Source: Bacteroidales bacterium Bact_07
GTDB taxonomy: Bacteria; Bacteroidota; Bacteroidia; Bacteroidales; Tenuifilaceae
Direction: 5' to 3'
NCBI GenBank assembly: GCA_001603415.1
Contig: LUYY01000188.1
Span: 1 to 8,987, forward strand
Length of the DNA: 8,987 nucleotides
Shown: positions 1 to 6,386 of the stretch, one piece after another
How the letters are laid out: every line of letters begins with the position of its first letter
How positions within the stretch are numbered: position 1 is the first letter of the stretch
Position numbers and translations under genes: made by a program
The notes under the pieces: generated by a model
The model's input: only the letters and a program-made list of their open reading frames with translations
Databases searched by the model: none
What the model was told of the DNA's origin: nothing

Positions 1-22
1 CACCTAACCATAATTTATACGT

Positions 23-69
23 AAAAAAATCTTTTTGGACAATTATTCCGAAAGCCTTTTTGCAAAAAG
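23..69 (-). terminator. Weak candidate terminator downstream of bglX
   Basis: After the bglX stop, the transcribed strand has CTTTTTG (63-69) that can pair either with the adjacent CAAAAAG (56-62) or with a second CAAAAAG (31-37), followed almost at once by a run of seven T (23-29). The stem is AT-rich and weak, so only the T run and the position at the operon end support it. Confidence 0.3.
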
Positions 70-2313
70 CTAATTCAACCTAAAACTTAATTCTTGCAAG
101 TCGCGGCTGTTGCCACCTACAAACACTTTGAATTCGCCGGGCTCAGGCTTAAATTCCATAGTGCGTGTATAAAAAGCCAGGTCGCTTGCAGTAAGTTTAA
201 ACTCAACCCTAACGGTTTCGCCTTTTTTAATGAAAACTTTCTCAAAACCTTTCAATTCCTTAACCGGACGGGTAACCGAACCAACCAGATCGCGGGTGTA
301 TAGCTGTACAACCTCCTCGCCATCGTACTTGCCGGTGTTTGTAACGTCAACCCATACCTTAAGGGTGTCGTTCATGCCAATTTCATTGGCACTGATACCA
401 AAGTTGCTGTAATCGAAAGTGGTGTAGCTAAGACCATAGCCGAATGGGTAAAGTGGGGTGTTTGGGCTGTCGATGTACTTGGATGTGTAACGCTCAGTAT
501 CAACCCTTGGCCTTCCGGTATTTTTATGGTAGTAGAACAAGGGAATTTGTCCAACATTGCGGGGGAAGGTCATGGGCAGTTTACCCGATGGGTTGTAATC
601 GCCAAAGAGCACATCAGCCACAGCAGGGCCTCCCATTGTTCCGGGCAACCAGGCTTCGAGTATGGCAGGAACGGCACTGTCCATCCACTCAATGGTTAAC
701 GGACGACCATTCATGAGAACCACAACCATGGGTTTCTTAAGTTCGTTAAGCGCTAAAACCAGTTCTTTTTGAACGCCGGGTAAATCGAGAAATGCCCGGC
801 TAAGCGCTTCGCCCGACATCATGGCGGCTTCGCCAACTACTACTACCACTGCATCGGCTTTGCGGGCTGTGGCAATAGCTTCGGCAAACCCTGCTTTTGA
901 ATCACCTGTTATATCGCAACCCTTTGCGTACAATACCTTTGCATTGGGTAATTTTTCACGAATACCTGTTAGAACCGATACAGCGTCTTTACCTTCGCCA
1001 CGTGCCGACCATGTTCCGATGATATCGTCGGTATTATCGGCCAGAGGGCCAATTACGGCAACCGATTTGATGCTCTTGCTTAACGGAAGCACTTCGTTAT
1101 TTTTAAGGAGCACCATCGATTTTCGTGCAACTTCGCGGGCTATCTCAAGATGGCGTGGGTTAAGAATCATTTTCTTTTCACGGATGGTATCGCAGTAACG
1201 GTAGGGATCGTCAAAAAGGCCAAGCATAAATTTAATGCGAAGAATACGTCTAACGGCATCGTCAATTTGTTTTTCGGTAATCTTGCCGTCGGCAAGCAAC
1301 TTTTTAAGTTGCGGTACGTAAACGTGGCCCTCCATATCCATATCGATACCTGCATTCATGGCCAAGTCAGCAGCATGGTAATCATTTTCGGCAAAGCCAT
1401 GAACCAGCATTTCGCGAATTGAACCCCAGTCCGAAACGACAAAACCGTTAAATTGCCATTCATCTTTAAGAACTCCTTTAACCATTTCCCTGTTGCCGGT
1501 TACTGGAATGCCATTCAGTTCGTTGAACGACGACATAAAAGTGCCAACGCCAGCATCAACTGCAGCCTTGAATGGGGGTAGGTAAACTTCGCGCAGAGTT
1601 CTCTCTGAAATATCCACCGTATTGTAGTCGCGGCCACCCATTGCTGCACCATAGGCAACAAAGTGTTTGGCACAGGCCACAATGGTGTTAGGTTCAGCCA
1701 ACGATGTGCCTTGAAATCCCTTAACTCGAGCCTTTGCTACCAGAGAACCGTAGTAGGGGTCTTCGCCAGCACCTTCCATTACCCTTCCCCAACGAGGGTC
1801 ACGGGCAATGTCAACCATTGGTGCAAAAGTCCAGTGCTGTCCTGCTGCAGAGGCCTCGATGGCTGCAATACGAGCCGATTTTTCAATGGCATCCAAATCC
1901 CAACTGGCTGCTTCGCCAAGCGGGATGGGAAAAATGGTTTTGTAGCCATGAATCACATCGTAGCCAAAGATAAGGGGTATGCCTAAACGGCTCTCCTCAA
2001 CTGCTATTTTCTGAACCTTGTAGGTATAAGCTGCACCATTAACGTTGAGCATGCTACCCACTTCGCCCTTTCTGATAGCATCCTGGTACTGCGTGGCAAA
2101 CGTAATGGGCCCGGTAGTTTCACCATCACCGGTTAGCTGGTTCAGCTGGCCAATCTTTTCGTCAATTGTCATTAGCTTTAGAACTGAATCAACCTTATGT
2201 TCTATTACCGGATTGGTGCAAAGTTTATCACCCGAATGGTCCATTGCAGTCTTATTCCCACTACACGACCACGAGGCCAACGCTACAGCTGCTACTATTA
2301 ATTTCAATCTCAT
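70..2313 (-). CDS. bglX: Glycoside hydrolase family 3 beta-glucosidase, BglX-type, probable lipoprotein
   Basis: This 747-residue protein is full length for BglX-type GH3 exo-beta-glucosidases, which release glucose from the non-reducing ends of beta-glucan oligosaccharides. A hydrophobic signal ends at Cys17; its lipobox (ASWSC) has an odd Trp at -2, so lipidation is probable rather than certain. The N-terminal (alpha/beta)8 domain (about 36-370) carries the family motifs APMVDIARDPRWGR (164-177), EGAGEDP (180-186) and KHF (216-218). The nucleophile is Asp295 in GFVVSDWGS. The alpha/beta sandwich domain (about 395-600) has VVGEAAMMSGEALSR (492-506); Glu502 is the likely acid/base by analogy with E. 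coli BglX. It also has NGRPL and FGDYNPSGKLPMTFPR. A C-terminal fibronectin-III-like domain follows (about 650-740), after the YPFGYGLSYTTF signature. It is the last gene of the operon, 63 bp after the binding-protein gene, and ends in TAG. Family assignment is firm; exact linkage specificity is inferred. No acidic surface-export motif follows Cys17, so a periplasmic location is more likely. Confidence 0.95.
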   Translation of the reverse strand: MRLKLIVAAVALASWSCSGNKTAMDHSGDKLCTNPVIEHKVDSVLKLMTIDEKIGQLNQLTGDGETTGPITFATQYQDAIRKGEVGSMLNVNGAAYTYKVQKIAVEESRLGIPLIFGYDVIHGYKTIFPIPLGEAASWDLDAIEKSARIAAIEASAAGQHWTFAPMVDIARDPRWGRVMEGAGEDPYYGSLVAKARVKGFQGTSLAEPNTIVACAKHFVAYGAAMGGRDYNTVDISERTLREVYLPPFKAAVDAGVGTFMSSFNELNGIPVTGNREMVKGVLKDEWQFNGFVVSDWGSIREMLVHGFAENDYHAADLAMNAGIDMDMEGHVYVPQLKKLLADGKITEKQIDDAVRRILRIKFMLGLFDDPYRYCDTIREKKMILNPRHLEIAREVARKSMVLLKNNEVLPLSKSIKSVAVIGPLADNTDDIIGTWSARGEGKDAVSVLTGIREKLPNAKVLYAKGCDITGDSKAGFAEAIATARKADAVVVVVGEAAMMSGEALSRAFLDLPGVQKELVLALNELKKPMVVVLMNGRPLTIEWMDSAVPAILEAWLPGTMGGPAVADVLFGDYNPSGKLPMTFPRNVGQIPLFYYHKNTGRPRVDTERYTSKYIDSPNTPLYPFGYGLSYTTFDYSNFGISANEIGMNDTLKVWVDVTNTGKYDGEEVVQLYTRDLVGSVTRPVKELKGFEKVFIKKGETVRVEFKLTASDLAFYTRTMEFKPEPGEFKVFVGGNSRDLQELSFRLN

Positions 2314-2327
2314 TATTACGCGGTTTT

Positions 2328-2349
2328 CGGGTTAAAACAGGGTAACCCG
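2328..2349 (-). promoter_or_regulatory. Alternative 7-bp hairpin overlapping the 12-bp stem
   Basis: On the transcribed strand CGGGTTA (2343-2349) can pair with TAACCCG (2328-2334) across an 8-nt loop. It uses bases that also belong to the 12-bp hairpin, so the two cannot form together. The longer stem is more stable and forms first; the shorter one would form only if the first arm (2353-2364) is blocked, for instance by a ribosome near the upstream stop codon. Confidence 0.35.
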
Positions 2350-2364
2350 TTAGGGTTACCCTGT
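2337..2364 (-). terminator. 12-bp perfect hairpin between the SGBP-like gene and bglX (partial terminator, attenuator or mRNA-stabilising stem)
   Basis: On the transcribed strand ACAGGGTAACCC, loop TAAC, GGGTTACCCTGT form a perfect 12-bp stem with a 4-nt loop, followed by TTT then AACCC. It starts 12 nt after the SGBP-like stop codon and ends 23 nt before the bglX start. The U run is short (four, counting the last stem base), so full termination is unlikely. A partial terminator or a 3'-end barrier that protects the upstream mRNA from exonucleases fits better. Confidence 0.6.
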
Positions 2365-2376
2365 GCATAGTAGTTT

Positions 2377-4137
2377 TTACTTAAGCCCTTCAACATGCGG
2401 GCCAGCCAGATCGTCGAGATGTACCGAGAAGGTACCACCATTATTGCCAGGATTGATCATGATGCGAACCACGTTGTAGAAGTCCTTGTTAAATCTTGGG
2501 TCAGTAGTTACATCACTTGTGTAAATATCGCCTGTCCAATTCCAACCAGCCCCAACTCCGGCAAAGTTAAATTCGGCAATTTCCCACTTATTGTCATTCT
2601 GAATGGTGTAAATCAAATCGGCAGTTCCAGTTTGCCATGCATTTCCACCACGGTCGGTATTTTCGAGTTTTAGAAGTACTTGGTCGCCAGCTTTGCCATA
2701 AACCAAAACCTTAAATACGGTTTGTTTGGTTAGGTCAAAGCGGTAGCCATCGGGTAAGCGGGTGTATGCATTAGCCCACTGTGCGTTGTACTTAGTAAAC
2801 AGAGCGCAATGAGCACTGCGGTTTGGATACATGCTGTTGTCCGGGTTGTTGACAATCTGAAGGGTGGCTCCCCCATCGGACTGATCAACCTGCATGGGAA
2901 CCAGTGTGGTTTCGCCAAAGTCGTTGTACATCACCATGGCATCCAGTAAGTACTCCTGGTATGAAGGATGGTTGGCCACTACATTCACAGTGTACTCCTT
3001 GGCAAACTCTTGGTTATTGGCAATTACGGTAACCTTGGTTTTGTAGTTGCCCTTTCGCATGTAGGTATGATTAACAACTTCAGCACCATTGGTTGTTTCG
3101 TAATTAGTGCCATCGCCAAAATCGTATTTAATTTTTGAAATGGTAAATGATTCAGGTACTTGTAAATCTTCAAGTGTAAAGGAGTACTCGTTGGGGTTTG
3201 CAGTTGCTGCAACTGCTAAGTTGTAGGTAACTGTTGGACGTATATATCCTTTAGGAATTAACTTGTGGTAGCGAGCAGCTCCACCTACAGTCCGAAGGTG
3301 GAAGAAGTTTTCGTTCCACTCAAGCACTTCGTATTTGCGGGGATTACCATCGTCGTATGAAATATTACCGGATTGACTCGAAATTTGAATGTAGTATTTT
3401 CCGTTTTCCTCGCTAATTGACCAGGTAAGTTCACCACGGGCAGCATCGTTAGTATTCATGTCGATATCGTAGGCATCGTTCCAGATTGCCGATGTGTAGT
3501 ATCCCCCTGCTATACCATCCTCGTCGGCATTGCCGTCGTGGTTCACATGGGTTTTGCCATGGGTATCGATTTTGTAGGTAAAACCAACAAGCTTAAAGGT
3601 AAATTCATCGTCGTATAGGAAGTGCCCCGATTTTGCGAGGGGAGCAGCAGCCCACCAAACAGGTGAATAGGAATCGGCCGGACCAACCCCCAGGTGTGCT
3701 TCCGAAAGGCTGTCGATAACCCAGGTTTTTCCATTTGTTGCATCAACACCGCCCGTTAGGGCTGTAATGATTGGGCTTTCCAGATACGACCAGTCGGTTT
3801 CGGTCTGCACAAACTCTTTTGTTTTAGATGTGCTACCACCCGAAGCATAAAGGGTAAGGGTGATGTTATAGGTTTTAGCAAGTGGGTAGTATGCAGTAAC
3901 TGAATTGCCAACGGCCTTAATACCATTGCCAAGATCCCAGTTTGCAATACCCTTTACAGAGGATGTATTGGTAATTACAAAATGGAATGCATCTTCACCT
4001 TGTGTAACAGTAAAATCCAGTTGATCAACGGAAGGAGCATTCCCAATATTTGGTTTATCCAGTTCCATGGGCTCGCAACCAAACCAGGTAAGCCCAATAA
4101 GAACCAGAGCTGAGAGTATGATGTGTCGTTTATTCAT
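2377..4137 (-). CDS. PKD-domain surface glycan-binding lipoprotein (SGBP-like)
   Basis: This 586-residue protein occupies the usual place of an SGBP directly after SusD, with a 15-bp gap, and should help hold glycan at the cell surface. The signal peptide ends at Cys21 (LTWFGC, a loose lipobox). Acidic residues soon after it (CEPMELD) fit surface export in Bacteroidota. The visible layout is: a PKD-like fold at about 36-112 with WDLGNG (67-72); a separate domain at about 117-298 rich in aromatics and acids (WWAAAP at 161-166, YDDEFTF at 175-181, DGNADEDG at 201-208); a second PKD domain at about 302-388 with the classical YDFGDG (338-343) and NHTY; and a C-terminal beta-sandwich-like region at about 390-586 with exposed-type Trp454, Trp501, Trp532 and Trp534 and a closing HLDDLAGP. 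No catalytic motif is seen. Similar PKD proteins are known in laminarin and other beta-glucan PULs, so a beta-glucan ligand is a reasonable inference. It ends in TAA. Confidence 0.85.
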   Translation of the reverse strand: MNKRHIILSALVLIGLTWFGCEPMELDKPNIGNAPSVDQLDFTVTQGEDAFHFVITNTSSVKGIANWDLGNGIKAVGNSVTAYYPLAKTYNITLTLYASGGSTSKTKEFVQTETDWSYLESPIITALTGGVDATNGKTWVIDSLSEAHLGVGPADSYSPVWWAAAPLAKSGHFLYDDEFTFKLVGFTYKIDTHGKTHVNHDGNADEDGIAGGYYTSAIWNDAYDIDMNTNDAARGELTWSISEENGKYYIQISSQSGNISYDDGNPRKYEVLEWNENFFHLRTVGGAARYHKLIPKGYIRPTVTYNLAVAATANPNEYSFTLEDLQVPESFTISKIKYDFGDGTNYETTNGAEVVNHTYMRKGNYKTKVTVIANNQEFAKEYTVNVVANHPSYQEYLLDAMVMYNDFGETTLVPMQVDQSDGGATLQIVNNPDNSMYPNRSAHCALFTKYNAQWANAYTRLPDGYRFDLTKQTVFKVLVYGKAGDQVLLKLENTDRGGNAWQTGTADLIYTIQNDNKWEIAEFNFAGVGAGWNWTGDIYTSDVTTDPRFNKDFYNVVRIMINPGNNGGTFSVHLDDLAGPHVEGLK

Positions 4138-4152
4138 AGTTCTTCTTAATTT

Positions 4153-5742
4153 TTAGTAACCAGCATTTTGTTTTAGTTTATTTCCCGAAAGGGTTATTTC
4201 GGTTTGCGGAATTGGCAGCAAACCTAGTGTTGCCGAATTGAAAGTTTCGTCAAGCGGGCTATTACCAGCAGCAGCGTTAATCTTTGTTTCAGTGTAGGTT
4301 AATCCCCTGCGGAGCAAATCCCAGTAACGTAAACCTTCGCCTGCAAACTCTACTCTGCGCTCATGGTAAATGAGGTCAAGTCCAGCCTCATCGTTTGTTA
4401 ATGTGGGTGCAACATGCGAATTGCCAAAAGCGCGTTTACGAACACGGCTATAGTAATCCTGAGCTTTGGTCAGATTATTGTCGAGATAAAGTTCGGCACC
4501 CATAAGTAAAACATCGGCAAAGCGGATAACGGGACGGTTGTAAGGCCAGTTCAATGGGTCGTTAGTAGCAGGCCTGTCGGCTTTACGGGGATAAAACTTC
4601 TTAAATGCATAGCCGGTGTGCTGGTAGCAATTTTCGGGTTTGTAAACCAATCCTTCGGCTGTAGCATCGAGTATCGATACCGAGTAACGTGGGTCGCCTG
4701 GTTCAAATTCATCGGCAAGCGATTTGCTGGCAGGCTGAAAACTCCATCCCGATTCGTAAATTGTGCTTTCAACACCACGGAAACCGGTCATAACTACAGC
4801 CCAGTTCCCTTCAGTTCCGTTACGCCATCCCCAGTCGCCCCAGTCGGCTTTTTGGGTATGCTGAATCTCAAATATCGATTCAATGTTGTTTTCGTTAGCC
4901 ACGCCCCATAGGTCTGCATAGTTAGCAACTAGCCCATGGCCACTGTTTTCAACAATGTCATCAATAATTGTTTCAATAACAGTTTCGGATATAGTAATGT
5001 CATCGGCCATTAAATCGGTTGTAATGCCTAAAACGCCTTTCCCATATCCTTTATGGAACAGGTAAACCCTTGCCAGCAATGCTCCTGCAGCCCATTTCGA
5101 TGCTCTACCCTTTTCTGCTGCAGTGATGGTTGCAGGAAGATTTTGGTAAGCATAGTACAAATCGCTGGCAATTTGGTTGTAAACATCCGCAGGGTTTGCA
5201 GCGGCTTGCTGGTATTCCGATGGTGCAAGAGGTTTAAGTATAAGGGGAACATTGCCGTAGAACTGAACCAACTCAAAATAGAAATATGCCCTTAAAAAAC
5301 GAGCTTCAGCTGTAAGACGGGTTTTTAGACCTTCGGTTTTGAAATCAACACCATCTACCTTTGAAAGGAACAGATTGGCCCGGTAAATGCCCGAGAATCT
5401 ATCTTTCCAAATTCCAAGGGGCTCCTCATCGTTTGTGTAGTTTGAGAACTTACCCATACGAACTAAGCCTGGCCTATCACCAGGGCCTGAACCACCGGCA
5501 AAGGCATCGTCCGATAGAATATTACTTACAAGATCCCATGGATGATAACCTCCACCGCACTGCCATTGCAGTACATCGTAGATTGAAACAACTGCTTCAA
5601 AAGCGTCTTTCTCGGTTTTATAGAAGTTATCCTCAACCCTGTCGGTAAGAGGTTGCAACTCCAGAAAATCCTTTGTACAGGCAACAATACCAAGCGCCAT
5701 GAAAAGGATTATTGATATATTTTTAATTTTTCTCATATTCAT
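4153..5742 (-). CDS. SusD/RagB-family glycan-binding outer-membrane lipoprotein
   Basis: SusD-like proteins sit as a lid on the SusC barrel and pass glycans into it. The 529-residue length is typical. The signal peptide ends in a clean lipobox, IVAC, with Cys22, followed by TKDFLELQP, the usual SusD mature N-terminus. The N-terminal SusD-like region shows YKTEKDAFEAVVSIYDVLQ and GIYRANLFLSKV; the central TPR-like part has LTAEARFLRAYFYFELVQFYGNVPL in separate helices. The C-terminal SusD/RagB domain has RKADRPA, PVIRFADVLLMGAE, the HERRVEFAGEGLRYWDLLRRG block, and the final LLPIPQTEI...LKQNAGY ending. All hallmarks are present, so the gene is intact even though its partner SusC is interrupted. 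The start lies 14 bp after the SusC stop; Met3 is an equally good start, and there is no obvious Shine-Dalgarno sequence, as is normal in Bacteroidota. It ends in TAA. Confidence 0.95.
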   Translation of the reverse strand: MNMRKIKNISIILFMALGIVACTKDFLELQPLTDRVEDNFYKTEKDAFEAVVSIYDVLQWQCGGGYHPWDLVSNILSDDAFAGGSGPGDRPGLVRMGKFSNYTNDEEPLGIWKDRFSGIYRANLFLSKVDGVDFKTEGLKTRLTAEARFLRAYFYFELVQFYGNVPLILKPLAPSEYQQAAANPADVYNQIASDLYYAYQNLPATITAAEKGRASKWAAGALLARVYLFHKGYGKGVLGITTDLMADDITISETVIETIIDDIVENSGHGLVANYADLWGVANENNIESIFEIQHTQKADWGDWGWRNGTEGNWAVVMTGFRGVESTIYESGWSFQPASKSLADEFEPGDPRYSVSILDATAEGLVYKPENCYQHTGYAFKKFYPRKADRPATNDPLNWPYNRPVIRFADVLLMGAELYLDNNLTKAQDYYSRVRKRAFGNSHVAPTLTNDEAGLDLIYHERRVEFAGEGLRYWDLLRRGLTYTETKINAAAGNSPLDETFNSATLGLLPIPQTEITLSGNKLKQNAGY

Positions 5743-5756
5743 TTAGCTGATTTAGA

Positions 5757-6383
5757 TTAGAAACTCAGGTTTACACCAAATAGGAAAGTCCTTGGTTGTG
5801 GGTAAATATTACGGTCGATACCAACATCAAGCGACCACTTAGCTCCAATTTCGGGGTCAAATCCTGAATACTTGGTAAAGGTCAACAGGTTAACTGCCGA
5901 AACATACAGGCGCAGTTTCGATATCTTTACCTTTTGGCTGTATTTTTCGGGAAGAGTGTAACCAAGAGTTACATTCTTTAGGCGGAAGTATGATCCATCT
6001 TCAACGTAGAAGTCAGAAACCTTAAAGTAGTTTTGGTTAGGGTCGTTGATGGTTACCCGTGGGTGAGTATTGCTTGTTCCTTCTCCTGTCCAACGTTCAA
6101 GAACCGAAGCATCCCAGTTTGACATGGGGAGGTCGTAACGACGGGTACCCTTGAAGATTTCCTGACCAAATGCACCGTACCAGAACATGTTAAAGTCGAA
6201 GTTCTTGTAGTTTAAACCCAGGTTGAAGCCAAGCGTGAAATCGGGGTAAGGATTACCAATTTGTGTGCGGTCCTGATCATCTATCTTGCCATCATCGTTC
6301 TTATCAACCCAAATCAAATCGCCAGGCTTGGCATTGGGCTGAATAACTGTACCATCACTCGATTTGTAATCTTGAATCTGTTG
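5757..6383 (-). pseudogene. SusC-like transporter, C-terminal 208 residues after the internal stop
   Basis: This segment continues the SusC frame directly after the internal TAA. It includes the family's calcium-binding-like loop DKNDDGKIDDQD, then IGNPYPDFTLGFNLGLNYKNFDF, FWYGAFGQEIF, YFRLKNVTLGYTLP, LRLYVSAVNLLTFTKYSGFDPE and the terminal barrel strand RTFLFGVNLSF. A gene caller may start an independent 186-residue product at the TTG at 6315-6317, but that codon is simply the Leu of LIWVD. There is no signal peptide, so a separately translated fragment could not reach the outer membrane. The sequence has no other stop or frameshift over 627 bases, which implies that the interruption is recent or not real in the cell. 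It ends in TAA, 14 bp before the SusD start. Confidence 0.85.
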
Positions 6384-6386
6384 TTA
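6384..6386 (-). other. Premature in-frame TAA within the SusC-like gene
   Basis: The coding strand reads GTT TTC CAA AAT TAA CAA CAG ATT CAA GAT. Both sides are in the same frame and both are recognisable SusC sequence. SusC homologues commonly have Gln right after GVFQN, so a single C-to-T change (CAA to TAA; G to A on the given strand at 6386) is the simplest origin. The base after the stop is C, a weak termination context in bacteria, though UAA itself is a tight stop. Confidence 0.85.

Noticed and set aside
56..69. The perfect palindrome CTTTTTGCAAAAAG as an operator.
   Set aside because: It has no spacer, is mostly A/T, and lies just after the bglX stop codon; it is more simply part of a weak terminator.
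821..1986. Plus-strand open frames of 100-125 codons opposite the GH3 gene (821-1198 and 1663-1986).
   Set aside because: They are antisense to strongly conserved GH3 sequence, have low-complexity Ser/Thr/Ala-rich or irregular translations, and show no recognisable domain; they are frame shadows.
6318..6386. A frameshift or small deletion as the cause of the split SusC gene.
   Set aside because: The two halves are in the same frame, and the 22 codons between the stop and the TTG at 6315-6317 encode normal SusC sequence, so only the stop codon itself interrupts the gene.
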